A DNA stretch of 64,000 nucleotides from contig NZ_CP063353.1 in assembly GCF_014931565.1 (NCBI RefSeq), forward strand, positions 3,286,001 to 3,350,000. The letters run 5' to 3'. This stretch comes from Clostridium sp. 'deep sea' (GTDB taxonomy: Bacteria > Bacillota > UBA994 > PWPR01). The translations under genes were made by a program, and so were the position numbers. Under the pieces are notes generated by a model. That model was not told the origin of the DNA, did no database searches, and worked only from the letters and a program-made list of their open reading frames with translations. Shown piece by piece: positions 55,199 through 63,897 of this stretch. Position 1 is the first letter of the stretch; each line of letters opens with the position of its first letter.

Positions 55199-55237
55199 AC
55201 TAACTTAAATCTACAGCCATTCTTACAATAAAATATT

Positions 55238-55256
55238 GATAATGATTATCATTTAC
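55238..55256. promoter_or_regulatory. Fur box upstream of a methyltransferase gene
   Basis: GATAATGATTATCATTTAC matches the 19-bp Fur consensus at 16 positions. It lies 182 bp before the methyltransferase start, so the transcript would have a long leader. Confidence 0.7.
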
Positions 55257-55438
55257 AATTAATGCTATTTTTGATATACTAAAAATAAGTCAAAAATGTA
55301 AAAGATAGAGTTTAAATTTATAGGAATTGCAGATCCAATTATTTATTAACTGTATTATTGTTGGATAGAAAAAAACAAGTATGCATATACATAAAAACCT
55401 CTTTTATAATAATTGACATATAGGAGGAATAAATATAT

Positions 55439-56461
55439 ATGAAACCTTTCACAAAAATAGATAAAAAACATGAATTTTTGTTTAGTATGGGGTTAAACGA
55501 AGTAAAAAGAAAAGTAATTATTTCATCCATTCAGCTTGATTTATTTACTCAGCTAGAAAAATTTAAAACAGCAAAAGAAGTTGCAGAGAAAATGAAATAT
55601 GATATTAGTAACACAGAACATGTCTTAAATGCTTTAACAAGCATAGATTTACTTGAAAAAAAATCAGGAAAATATAAAAATAGAGAAATCTCAAATTTAT
55701 ATCTTTCAAGAAATTCAAATGAGTTTGCTGGAGATATGATAATTGTATACGACTCTTTATCAGGATTTGATGATATAGATATTGTAAAGGCTGTAGAAAA
55801 AGGTGCTGAGAGTTTATATAAAGATAAAAATGGACTTGAAGCACATAAAATTTATGGTGATTATGCTTCAACACTAAAAAAAAGCCAGAGGATAGGTCGC
55901 TCTAAAGAAATTTGTGAAGTAATAAAGAAATTACCAGAATTTAATGGGTTTAAAAAAATACTTGATTTAGGTGGTGGACCTGGGCTTATAGGAATAGCCA
56001 TAGGACAAGAAAAGCAAGATATTAAAGGAATTATATTTGATACACCTGAAACTATCGTGATTGCTAAAGAATGTATAAGAGAGTATCACATGGAAGATAG
56101 ATATAGTACCATTTCAGGAGATTATCTAAATGATGATATTGGAAGTCGATACGATTTTGTATTAGCTATTGGAACCCTTAATTTTGCTAAAGATAATTTA
56201 GATGTTGTAACTAAAAAAATATATAATAGTTTAAATGATAATGGAGTATTTATGTCTATTTCTGATGGAATTGTAGAGGAAGGAACTAAACCAGAATCAA
56301 TGGTTTTATCATGGCTGCCAAGTTGTTTAAAAGGTGTTAATTTTCATTTACACCAAGGAGAAGTAAGTGAAGCAGCTTTGAAAAGTGGATTTAAAAGTTT
56401 CACTAGAGAAACAATAAACTTTACAAGAGGAATATTTGATGTAGAGGTGTTTAGAAAATAA
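55439..56461 (+). CDS. SAM-dependent O-methyltransferase-like protein, iron-regulated
   Basis: The 340-residue protein has an N-terminal winged-helix dimerisation domain (LDLFTQLEKFKTAKEVAEKM) and a class I methyltransferase domain with SAM motif ILDLGGGPGLIGIAIG near 176-191 and DTPETIVIAKE. This two-domain form is typical of plant/bacterial O-methyltransferases (Methyltransf_2) and some corrinoid-independent small-molecule methylases. The catalytic histidine of O-methyltransferases is not clear (FHLHQGE near 298 is a candidate). AGGAGG lies 10 bp before the ATG. The Fur box implies induction by iron shortage. Confidence 0.8.
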   Translation: MKPFTKIDKKHEFLFSMGLNEVKRKVIISSIQLDLFTQLEKFKTAKEVAEKMKYDISNTEHVLNALTSIDLLEKKSGKYKNREISNLYLSRNSNEFAGDMIIVYDSLSGFDDIDIVKAVEKGAESLYKDKNGLEAHKIYGDYASTLKKSQRIGRSKEICEVIKKLPEFNGFKKILDLGGGPGLIGIAIGQEKQDIKGIIFDTPETIVIAKECIREYHMEDRYSTISGDYLNDDIGSRYDFVLAIGTLNFAKDNLDVVTKKIYNSLNDNGVFMSISDGIVEEGTKPESMVLSWLPSCLKGVNFHLHQGEVSEAALKSGFKSFTRETINFTRGIFDVEVFRK

Positions 56462-56463
56462 AG

Positions 56464-56502
56464 TAAAAAAGCCAAGGGGGACTGTCCCCTTTGGCTTTTT
56501 TA
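56464..56502. repeat. GGGGACTGTCCCC palindromic repeat, copy 6 (bidirectional terminator)
   Basis: TAAAAAAGCCAAGGGGGAC and GTCCCCTTTGGCTTTTTTA pair almost fully. The element starts two bases after one stop codon and ends nine before the facing cupin stop, so it terminates both genes. Confidence 0.9.
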
Positions 56503-56511
56503 GAGGCTTTT

Positions 56512-56991
56512 TTAATGGTTATGCTCAGCAGCTTCTGCGTCTGCTTTTGTTTTATGTACTGTACCATAAGGATGTTCTGGTGGGGCGTAGAGGCTATATA
56601 ATTTAAGTGGTTTATCGCCTGTATTAATTAAATTATGATATTTTCCTGCTGGTATCAGTATAGCGTAATCATCGTAGACTTTTTCTTGAAAATCTAAGTT
56701 ATCCTCGCAATCTCCCATTTTTACAAGACCTTTTCCTTCTTCTATTCTAATAAATTGATCAACATCAGGGTGAATCTCTATACCTATGTCATCTCCCGGC
56801 TGTATACTCATTAGCGTAAGTTGTAAATTATCTCCTGTCCATAAAGCAGTACGAAAGTTATTATTTTGTTTAGTAGCTTTTTCTATATCAACTACATATG
56901 GCTCTGGTCCATAATCTTTTAAATCAAGTGGTTTAACTTCACAACGTTTTGTTACCTTAGGTTTTTTACGTCTTCGTTTACTCTTGTACAT
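56512..56991 (-). CDS. Cupin-domain protein (YrkC-like)
   Basis: From the ATG at 56991 (AAAGGA upstream) the protein has 159 residues. After a basic N-terminus (KSKRRRKKPK) comes a single cupin: LMSIQPGDDIGIEIHPDVDQFIRIEEGKG holds the first metal motif in residues about 75-103, and YAILIPAGKYHNLINTG the second histidine. The ending APPEHPYGTVHKTKADA is typical of YrkC-like and related stress cupins. Metal-dependent enzyme or ligand-binding roles are possible; none is established. It stands alone, facing the methyltransferase gene. Confidence 0.87.
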   Translation of the reverse strand: MYKSKRRRKKPKVTKRCEVKPLDLKDYGPEPYVVDIEKATKQNNNFRTALWTGDNLQLTLMSIQPGDDIGIEIHPDVDQFIRIEEGKGLVKMGDCEDNLDFQEKVYDDYAILIPAGKYHNLINTGDKPLKLYSLYAPPEHPYGTVHKTKADAEAAEHNH

Positions 56992-57227
56992 ATTATAATT
57001 TCCTTTCATAGCCTATTAAAGTATATGGTTTATTTAGAGTAATGTGCCTGTACTTAAGCAGTAACAATAATATAAAAGATGTAAATCAATTATCTTTTGT
57101 AAATTCAAAGGATATTATCATCTAATATAGAATACATAAGTAATCACATGCCTTAAATTATCTTTAATTCCTAAAAACGGAATTGCACATAAGGTATTCA
57201 CACATATTACAGATAAGGAGATGTATT

Positions 57228-59471
57228 ATGAAAGTTATTGAGAAGCAAAAAATGAAGCCTGAACAAGATAAACTGTTAGTTAAAAAAACGGAGGTAAGAG
57301 ACCCTAATAAACTGGTTTTGAAACAAAGTGTACAAGCAATAAAATTACAAAGCACTGATTATGAACAAAGATATATGTGGAATGTATCGTTACCCGGTTG
57401 TGGATATGAGCCTGTATCTGTTTTAGAAAAAGATGGTTGCCTATACGCAGGAACAAACGGTTATGTTTATAAGTTAGATTTAAATGGAAATATCCTTGCT
57501 ACTAATGGATTACCTCATAGAGGGCATTGTGACATAAATTTAGCTATTACTAATGAACACTTGGTAGTGGGTACAAACGGATACGTGGTATTGGTAAATT
57601 TAAATAATTTCGGTAATACTAGCTGCAATATTAATGTTTCTTTGCCTGGTTGTGGACATGAAAAGGTTTCTGTTTTATATGATATTAATAGTAATTTCAT
57701 TTATGCAGGCTCAAATGGATATGTTTATAGATTAAATAACATAGGTATTGTTCTCTCAAGTAACTGGATGCCAGATAGGGGCCACGAAGAGGTTAGATTA
57801 GCATTAACTAGTAATCATTTAGTTGCAGGTACAAATGGTTATGTAGTTTTAATAGGTTTAAACGATTTTTCTCAAATTAATAGCAATAAAAACATTTCTT
57901 TACCAGGATGTGGCCATGAAATTGTATCTGTATTATTTTATAATAATTATATTTATGCTGGATCTAACGGATATGTATACAAAATGAATGCCAATGGTGG
58001 TGATGTTCAAACTAATAACTTACCAGATAGGGGCAATGAAGAAGTAAGATTAGCTATAAGTGAAAGTCACTTAATAGCAGGTACAAAGGGTTATGTTGTG
58101 TTGGTAGATTTAAATAACTTCTCAAGTACATCTGCTAATGTTAACGTATCTTTACCAAATTGTGGTCATGAAATTGTTTCAGTAGCACTCGATGAAAATA
58201 AAATTTATGCTGGTTCTAATGGTTATGCTTATGAAATAGCTGCCCGAACAGGACATGTATTGGTTTGTTATGGGCTTCCGGGGCTAAGTTTTCATGAGAT
58301 TAGATTCGATATTCACAATCATCAAATGTATATAGGCACAAATGGTTATTTGGCGGCTCCTGAGATAATTGAAAATTTAGATGTAGATTTAATTGCACAA
58401 GAAACAAATCAGTGGTGCTGGGCGGCCAGTGGTCAAATGGTCATGAGATATTTAGGTAAAGATATTAGTCAGTGTGAACAGGCAAACTATCGATTTGACC
58501 GTAATGATTGCTGTATAACATTTGCAAGACCAGTAGAGTGTATACGTCCTGGTAATCCAAATCTTCATCATTGGGGTTTTCATTATGAAAAAACTAAGTA
58601 TGGAACTGCTTTAAGTTTTGAACAACTTCAACAGCAAATTAATTCTGAAAAGCCTATTTTATTTTCATGGAAATGGACTGGTGGTGGAGGCCATTTAATG
58701 GTTTCAAAAGGCTACTCTAAGCTTTCTCAAATGGTTTTAGTTAATGATCCTTGGCCACCTAACAAAGGAAATATTAAATGGATATCTTATGGTGATTATG
58801 TCAGTGGAGGTAAACATCTACATGGCGTAGATACTTATAATATTTCTCAAGATGAACTCAAGGAGAGACCCCAAACTATGAATAATAAAATAGTAATAAC
58901 AACCGCTACATATGATAGCTCTCAAGAAGCGGCTCTTAATGGTTTAAATAGGTTTATGGTATTAGTTAATGAACATAATTATCATGAAATGGGATTTAAT
59001 CAATTAATCAAAAATAGAGAAGAGTTGGAGTTAGCTGATAAATTAGATATTTTCTTTGTAAGGCATGATCACCTAAGAGATTTTGGTAGAGGTGATAAGG
59101 CAACAAAATTACTTCTTAATATGAATGAGCATATATATTTGGTTAAACATCAAAGCAAAGTTGTCACTGCAGTTACAACTCAACTAATAAATGACTGTTG
59201 GCAGGTAAAAAGCCTTGGAGATTCACACCTAAGCAAAGACATAGCTACTGCCTTAAAACAGTGTGAAAATGAAAGTACATACATGCTTGTGACCATACCT
59301 AGTTTACATAAAGTATTTTTAGGCATTAAAGAAGGAGAGAATTTAAGCCTCATACAGTTGTTAAATGATAATTTAAATAACTATCAAAAACAAGATGCAA
59401 GAGAAGTCTTTTATAGCTTACAAAGCGACCCTACTTTTGATCAAATACTAAAAGATGAAGATCTTGAATAG
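57228..59471 (+). CDS. Beta-propeller/papain-like cysteine protease fusion
   Basis: The start is ATG 57228, 7 bp after AAGGAG; an earlier in-frame ATG at 57183 lacks a site. The product has 747 residues and no signal peptide. Residues ~50-385 contain about 86-residue repeats with SLPGCGHE, YAGSNGYVYK, LPDRGHEEVRLA and AGTNGYVVLV motifs, four SLPGCG-type units, likely a propeller. Residues ~390-545 are a C39/C70 (AvrRpt2-like) papain domain: TNQWCWAAS with Cys397, GGGGHLMVSKGY with His489, and NDPWPP with Asn506/Asp507. A ~190-residue C-terminal domain is unrecognised. It could act inside the cell on host or self proteins, or be exported by a route not visible here. Confidence 0.83.
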   Translation: MKVIEKQKMKPEQDKLLVKKTEVRDPNKLVLKQSVQAIKLQSTDYEQRYMWNVSLPGCGYEPVSVLEKDGCLYAGTNGYVYKLDLNGNILATNGLPHRGHCDINLAITNEHLVVGTNGYVVLVNLNNFGNTSCNINVSLPGCGHEKVSVLYDINSNFIYAGSNGYVYRLNNIGIVLSSNWMPDRGHEEVRLALTSNHLVAGTNGYVVLIGLNDFSQINSNKNISLPGCGHEIVSVLFYNNYIYAGSNGYVYKMNANGGDVQTNNLPDRGNEEVRLAISESHLIAGTKGYVVLVDLNNFSSTSANVNVSLPNCGHEIVSVALDENKIYAGSNGYAYEIAARTGHVLVCYGLPGLSFHEIRFDIHNHQMYIGTNGYLAAPEIIENLDVDLIAQETNQWCWAASGQMVMRYLGKDISQCEQANYRFDRNDCCITFARPVECIRPGNPNLHHWGFHYEKTKYGTALSFEQLQQQINSEKPILFSWKWTGGGGHLMVSKGYSKLSQMVLVNDPWPPNKGNIKWISYGDYVSGGKHLHGVDTYNISQDELKERPQTMNNKIVITTATYDSSQEAALNGLNRFMVLVNEHNYHEMGFNQLIKNREELELADKLDIFFVRHDHLRDFGRGDKATKLLLNMNEHIYLVKHQSKVVTAVTTQLINDCWQVKSLGDSHLSKDIATALKQCENESTYMLVTIPSLHKVFLGIKEGENLSLIQLLNDNLNNYQKQDAREVFYSLQSDPTFDQILKDEDLE

Positions 59472-59508
59472 TAAGTTATGTATAATAAATTAACAGCGTA
59501 ATAGTACC

Positions 59509-59606
59509 AAGTTACTCATCGTAGAGGCGAAGCTGATCTTCGCCTTTATTTTGATTGTTTGAGGTATTACTCAGGCGAACACGAGGTTCGCCACTACGAG
59601 TAACAG
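59509..59606. repeat. Composite inverted repeat with terminator hairpin
   Basis: AGGCGAAG-CTGAT-CTTCGCCT (59525-59545) with TTATTTT is a terminator for the protease gene. A second hairpin GGCGAAC-ACGAG-GTTCGCC (59574-59592) follows, and outer arms GTTACTCATCGTAG / CTACGAGTAAC enclose both. Confidence 0.75.
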
Positions 59607-59690
59607 CTCCTTTTAAACTACATTATCTTTAAATATCATACTCTTCAAAAGGATAAATAAAATTTTTTGTTTAAATCACTAAAATTAAAT

Positions 59691-60430
59691 TGACTATAAA
59701 TTAAGATGCTGAGACGTAAGGATTACATTTACCTGCCACACCTTATTTTCCCTTAGTGAGTTTTGTGGTATAAAAACATTAATTCTTTCCTAAAAGCTTG
59801 ATTTTTAAACCTCAAATATTAGTAATTAAATAAAAGCTTTAAAAATCACACTTCCCAATTAATTACAATGGTTTTTAAACACAAAGGGCACAAAGTGCAC
59901 GAAGAAGTCTCTGGATTTAACTTAACTGGTGGTTTGAAAATAAAGCTTAATAATAAAACTTAAAAAATGGATTGACTATAAATTAAGATACTGAAGCGTA
60001 AGGATTACCATTTAGCAATACCATCTTATTTTCCCTTCGTGCCCTTTGTGGTACTAATCCCTTAACTATTTCCTAAAACCCTGATTTTTAAACCTCAAAT
60101 ATTAGTAATTAAATAAAAGCTTTAAAAATCATACTTCCCAACTAAATAAAATGGTTTTTAAACACAAAGGGTACGAAGAAGTCTCTTGATTTAACTTAAC
60201 TGGTGGTATAAAAATGAAGCTTAATAATAAAACTTAAAAAATGGATTGACTATAAATTAAGATGCTGAAGCGTAAGGATTACCATTTAGCAATACCATCT
60301 TATTTTCCCTTCGTGCCCTTTGTGGTACTAATCCCTTAACTATTTCCTAAAAGCTTGATTTTTAAACCTCAAATATTTTTACATCAATCTTTAAAAATCA
60401 TACTCCCCAATTAGTTGAAATGATTTTTAA
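59691..60430. repeat. Tandem direct repeat, about 280-bp unit, nearly three copies
   Basis: Units begin with TTGACTATAAATTAAGAT at about 59690, 59972 and 60246. Each contains CTTATTTTCCCTT, a GATTTTTAAACCTCAAATAT block, an AAAGCTTTAAAAATCA block and (in units 1 and 2) CACAAAGGG facing CCCTTTGTGG of the next copy. Copies 2 and 3 are closer to each other than to copy 1. No ORF runs through them. They fill most of the 1.04-kb gap before the methyltransferase gene. Confidence 0.85.
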
Positions 60431-60461
60431 GATTGATTTACTAAAGTCATGGTGTTAATAT

Positions 60462-60480
60462 AATAATGATAATCAATAAT
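60462..60480. promoter_or_regulatory. Fur box upstream of the second methyltransferase gene
   Basis: AATAATGATAATCAATAAT matches the 19-bp Fur consensus at 15 positions, including a 13-base core. It lies 33 bp before the start codon. Confidence 0.65.
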
Positions 60481-60512
60481 ACTAAACTTAACATAAGAAA
60501 TGAGCTGAAAAA

Positions 60513-61163
60513 ATGGGTAATGAAAAAAGAGTTTGGAATAGGGTAGCAAAAATATATGATAAATTCATGAAAAAAGATAAGGTTGCCTATAAAAAAATTG
60601 TTGAGTTAATAAAACAATCAAGCCTACCAACAGATAAGGTTCTTGAGCTGGGTACAGCTACTGGTATTATTGCATTTGGCTTAGCCAATTACCTAAAAAA
60701 AATAGAAGCCACTGACTTTTCTTTACAAATGATAAATGTTTGTGAACAAAAAGCACAGGTTCAACAAATAAAAAATATTAATTTTATGGTACAAGATGCC
60801 TGTAAGTTAAGCTATAAGGATAATTCATTTAATAAAATTATTATCTCAAATGTTTTACACATTATGCCTAATCCCCAAAAAGCCCTTCAGGAAGTACATA
60901 GAGTGTTAACACCAAATGGCATACTATATGCCCCAACATTTGTACATGCCAACAACTTAAAGGCTAGTATTTTTTCTAAAGTAACTGGTTTAATAGGGTT
61001 TAAAGCTTATAATAAATGGTCAGAGCATAGTTATCATAGTTTTATTAAAAATAATGGTTTTGAAATTATAAATAGTTCAGTTATTAAGGCATCTTTTCCT
61101 ATAAGTTATGTAGAGTGTAAACAACAATCAATCTCAAAACTTGACACTCATACCAGCCAATGA
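60513..61163 (+). CDS. Class I SAM-dependent methyltransferase (UbiE-like)
   Basis: The 216-residue protein has motif I VLELGTATGIIAFGLA (44-59), EATDFSLQMINVCE (motif II) and the post-motif ISNVLHIMPNPQKALQEVHRVLTPNG typical of UbiE/COQ5-like methyltransferases. The substrate is a small molecule that cannot be named. The Shine-Dalgarno is weak (GAGCTG). A Fur box 33 bp upstream suggests iron repression, as for the other methyltransferase at 55439. It lies ahead of the metG T-box with no clear terminator in between. Confidence 0.85.
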   Translation: MGNEKRVWNRVAKIYDKFMKKDKVAYKKIVELIKQSSLPTDKVLELGTATGIIAFGLANYLKKIEATDFSLQMINVCEQKAQVQQIKNINFMVQDACKLSYKDNSFNKIIISNVLHIMPNPQKALQEVHRVLTPNGILYAPTFVHANNLKASIFSKVTGLIGFKAYNKWSEHSYHSFIKNNGFEIINSSVIKASFPISYVECKQQSISKLDTHTSQ

Positions 61164-61179
61164 TACACTAATTTCAATA

Positions 61180-61420
61180 TAAAGGCGTTGATAGGAAGAG
61201 TAGGTTTTGCTTAATCTTTAGAGAGTTGTCGTTTGGTGAAAGGCAATGATTAAAATAAACTGAAGATGGCCCTGGAGCCTCTTTACTACACATTTATTGT
61301 TAGGTAAAGACGTTGTGTGCGATATAACACAGTGTTTAGGCACAATGAGTGCTGCATTTATGCAGAACTAGGGTGGTACCGCGGATAAACTTCCGTCCCT
61401 ATTGGGATGGTGGTTTTTTT
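61180..61420 (+). promoter_or_regulatory. T-box riboswitch (tRNA-Met) of metG
   Basis: The leader shows T-box landmarks in order: GGAAGAGTAG, AGAGAG, GGTGAAAG, a probable AUG specifier at 61266-61268 just before GCCCTGGAG, the antiterminator T-box AGGGTGGTACCGCG (61370-61383) and a terminator CCGTCCC/GGGATGG (61393-61410) with seven T. Uncharged tRNA-Met would stabilise the antiterminator and allow metG expression. It starts close after the methyltransferase gene. Confidence 0.92.
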
Positions 61421-61442
61421 ATTTTTTAAAGGAGTGTAATAT

Positions 61443-63365
61443 ATGAGCAAAGGAAAATTTTTTTTAACAACTGCTATAGCATATGCCTCTAAAATTCCTC
61501 ATATAGGTAATGTTTATGAGGCAATTTTATCAGATTCTTTGGTGCGTTTTAAACGTGAACAGGGTTATGATACTTACTTTTTAACAGGCACAGATGAACA
61601 TGGTCAAAAAATACAGCAACAAGCTGAAGATACAGGTAAAACACCTCAACAACATGTTGATGAAATATCAGGTGAAATTCAGCGAATTTGGGATAGTGTA
61701 AATGTGAGTTATGATCAATTTATTAGAACAACTAACCCTAAACACAAGGCTGTAGTGCAAAAGATATTTAAAAAGCTTTATGAAAAAGGCGATATATATA
61801 AAGGTAAATATGAAGGCTGGTATTGCACACCTTGTGAATCATTTTGGACAGAGTTGCAGCTTGAAGATGGAAAATGTCCTGACTGTGGCAGAGAAGTAAA
61901 AAAGGCCAGTGAAGAGGCGTATTTTTTAAAGCTATCTAAGTACCAGAAACAGTTAGAACAACATATTGAAAATAACCCTCAGTTTATTTGGCCCGAAACA
62001 CGTAAAAATGAAATGCTTAATAACTTTATTAAACCGGGGTTACAAGATTTATGTGTATCCAGAACCTCATTTAACTGGGGAATACCAGTTGAGTTTGACC
62101 CCAATCATGTTACTTATGTATGGATTGATGCCCTTTCTAACTATATCTCTGCAATTGGTTATGATCCAGAGCAACCTTCGGATCAGTATAAAAAGTTGTG
62201 GCCAGCAAACGTGCATATAATTGGTAAAGACATAGTGCGTTTTCACTCAATTTATTGGCCAATTATACTCATGGCTCTGGGTGAAGAATTACCTAAACAG
62301 GTGTTTGGACACCCTTGGTTAATGACAGGCAAAGAAAAAATGAGTAAGTCACGAGGTAATGTTATTTATACAGATGACTTAATTAACTTGTTTGGGGTAG
62401 ATGCTGTACGTTATTATGTTTTAAGAGAAATGCCCTTCGCTATAGATGGCACAATTACCTATGAAATGATGATTTCTAGAGTTAACACCGACTTAGCTAA
62501 TATTTTAGGAAACTTGGTAAAACGTACCGTAGCCATGGTTAATAAGTATTTTGGGGGTGTAATTCAAGCCCCAACAGCTAGCGGAGAGTTTGATGATGAA
62601 TTAATTAACATAGCCCTTCAAACACCTAAAAAGGTAGAAGAGCTAATGGATTGCTACAGAGTAGCAGATGCTTTACAAGAAATTTGGGTTATGTTAAGAC
62701 GTTCAAATAAGTATATAGATGAAACAATGCCATGGATCCTTGCCAAAGACGAAGAAAACCACGAACGTTTAGGTACTGTGCTTTATAATTTATTAGAGTG
62801 CATTAGGTTTGCAGGGGTAATGTTAAAGGCCTTTATTCCACAAACAGCAGAACGTATTCTTAAACAAATAAATGCTCAAACTACCGAGCTAGAGTCTCTA
62901 AAGAGTTTTAATGGTACAGTTGTAGGTAACTCTGTTGGTAATGCAGAGGTACTATTTGCACGTATAGATGAAGCCAAAAAAATGAAAGAAGTTGAAGCTG
63001 TTAAAGCTAAATACAAAGCTGTACAACAGCCTAAACTAGAGCTGAAGCCCGAGATAGTGTTTGATGATTTTACTAAACTAGATTTAAGAGTAGCAGAAAT
63101 TATTAAAGCTGAAAAACACCCCAAGGCCGATAGATTGCTTGTTTTACAACTACAAGTAGGTCCCGAAACAAGACAAGTTGTCTCAGGCATTGCTAAGTTT
63201 TATAAACCCGAAGATTTAGTTGGTAAAAAAATTGTGTTAGTGGCCAACTTAAAGCCAGTTATCTTAAGAGGTGTAGAGTCTCAAGGTATGGTCTTGGCTG
63301 CCTCTAATAAAGATGAGTTAAAATTAGTATCAGCAGATATTGAGAGTGGTACCGTAGTTTCGTAG
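61443..63365 (+). CDS. metG: Methionyl-tRNA synthetase
   Basis: The 640-residue enzyme charges tRNA-Met. Visible are the HIGH-equivalent PHIGNVYEA, TDEHGQKIQ, zinc-knuckle cysteines CTPC and CPDC (about 125-150), KMSKSRGN near 299 and a C-terminal tRNA-binding (EMAP/Trbp111-like) domain from about 535 (DLRVAEIIKAEKHPKADRLLVLQL). The one-zinc-knuckle form with fused C-terminal domain is typical of Firmicutes. AAAGGAG precedes the ATG. It is controlled by the T-box leader. A terminator follows. Confidence 0.96.
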   Translation: MSKGKFFLTTAIAYASKIPHIGNVYEAILSDSLVRFKREQGYDTYFLTGTDEHGQKIQQQAEDTGKTPQQHVDEISGEIQRIWDSVNVSYDQFIRTTNPKHKAVVQKIFKKLYEKGDIYKGKYEGWYCTPCESFWTELQLEDGKCPDCGREVKKASEEAYFLKLSKYQKQLEQHIENNPQFIWPETRKNEMLNNFIKPGLQDLCVSRTSFNWGIPVEFDPNHVTYVWIDALSNYISAIGYDPEQPSDQYKKLWPANVHIIGKDIVRFHSIYWPIILMALGEELPKQVFGHPWLMTGKEKMSKSRGNVIYTDDLINLFGVDAVRYYVLREMPFAIDGTITYEMMISRVNTDLANILGNLVKRTVAMVNKYFGGVIQAPTASGEFDDELINIALQTPKKVEELMDCYRVADALQEIWVMLRRSNKYIDETMPWILAKDEENHERLGTVLYNLLECIRFAGVMLKAFIPQTAERILKQINAQTTELESLKSFNGTVVGNSVGNAEVLFARIDEAKKMKEVEAVKAKYKAVQQPKLELKPEIVFDDFTKLDLRVAEIIKAEKHPKADRLLVLQLQVGPETRQVVSGIAKFYKPEDLVGKKIVLVANLKPVILRGVESQGMVLAASNKDELKLVSADIESGTVVS

Positions 63366-63424
63366 TATTTGGTCTTGGTAGTATAATTATTAGTCTTAAA
63401 ATATGCCTAATTATTTAACTTATT

Positions 63425-63465
63425 AAAGGGGAAGTCATTTTTATGTAACTGACTACCCCTTTGTT
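63425..63465 (+). terminator. Rho-independent terminator of metG
   Basis: AAAGGGGAAGTCA pairs with TGACTACCCCTTT across a 15-base loop, followed by GTTATT. The following ~145 bp must hold the promoter of the next unit. Confidence 0.8.
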
Positions 63466-63610
63466 ATTATTCAAGTATCAGTAAAACACATGTAGTGAAT
63501 GTGCCTCTGTGCCATTCATTTACGTAATTTTACACTAGTATTTAAGTAACTAACTATAAACATATGTTAATAACCATTGATGAATGGGTATATAAACTTA
63601 GGTGATATTT

Positions 63611-63841
63611 ATGTTTTTAAACTGTGACTTTATGTTTTTAATAACATCATTAATAGCAATTAGTTTTATTTTGGCCTATATGTTTGTTAACATAGGTTGT
63701 TTTAATAAGCTAAAAATTGCAGTAATTAGTTTTATTAAGCCTGTTAATATTGTAAAATATGTAATTTTAAATAATTTATATATAGTTAATTATAATAGTT
63801 ATAACAAATACTACATTTGGAGATACTGTGTTGAATTTTAA
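63611..63841 (+). CDS. Short membrane leader ORF upstream of yidC (candidate arrest peptide)
   Basis: The start is ATG 63611 with AGGTGA 5 bp upstream; a GTG at 63602 is possible. The 76-residue product has one N-terminal membrane segment (FMFLITSLIAISFILAYMFV, residues 7-26), a second weakly hydrophobic stretch, and a Tyr/Asn-rich C-terminus ending YYIWRYCVEF. I recognise no family. Its stop codon (63839-63841) lies inside the left arm of a 20-bp hairpin whose right arm runs into the yidC Shine-Dalgarno. This is the layout of MifM-yidC2 in Bacillus subtilis, in which stalling on a membrane-inserted leader peptide opens the hairpin. There is no residue-level similarity that I can see to MifM. 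Confidence 0.6.
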   Translation: MFLNCDFMFLITSLIAISFILAYMFVNIGCFNKLKIAVISFIKPVNIVKYVILNNLYIVNYNSYNKYYIWRYCVEF

Positions 63842-63884
63842 TATTAATTTTAGTTAGAGTAACAAACTAAAATTAATATTAAAA
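63836..63884 (+). promoter_or_regulatory. Hairpin between leader ORF and yidC
   Basis: Bases 63836-63855 and 63865-63884 are perfectly complementary over 20 bp, with a 9-base loop AGAGTAACA. The left arm contains the leader stop codon and the right arm includes the AAAA of the AAAAGGAG ribosome site. No T run follows, so it is not a standard terminator. Confidence 0.8.
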
Positions 63885-63897
63885 GGAGACAAACTTA

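Noticed and set aside
59691-60430. CRISPR array or rRNA-like repeat
   Set aside because: Units of about 280 bp are conserved through their length; there are no spacers, and no rRNA motif was recognised.
63836-63884. Ordinary terminator of the short ORF
   Set aside because: No T tract follows the stem and the right arm runs directly into the next ribosome site.
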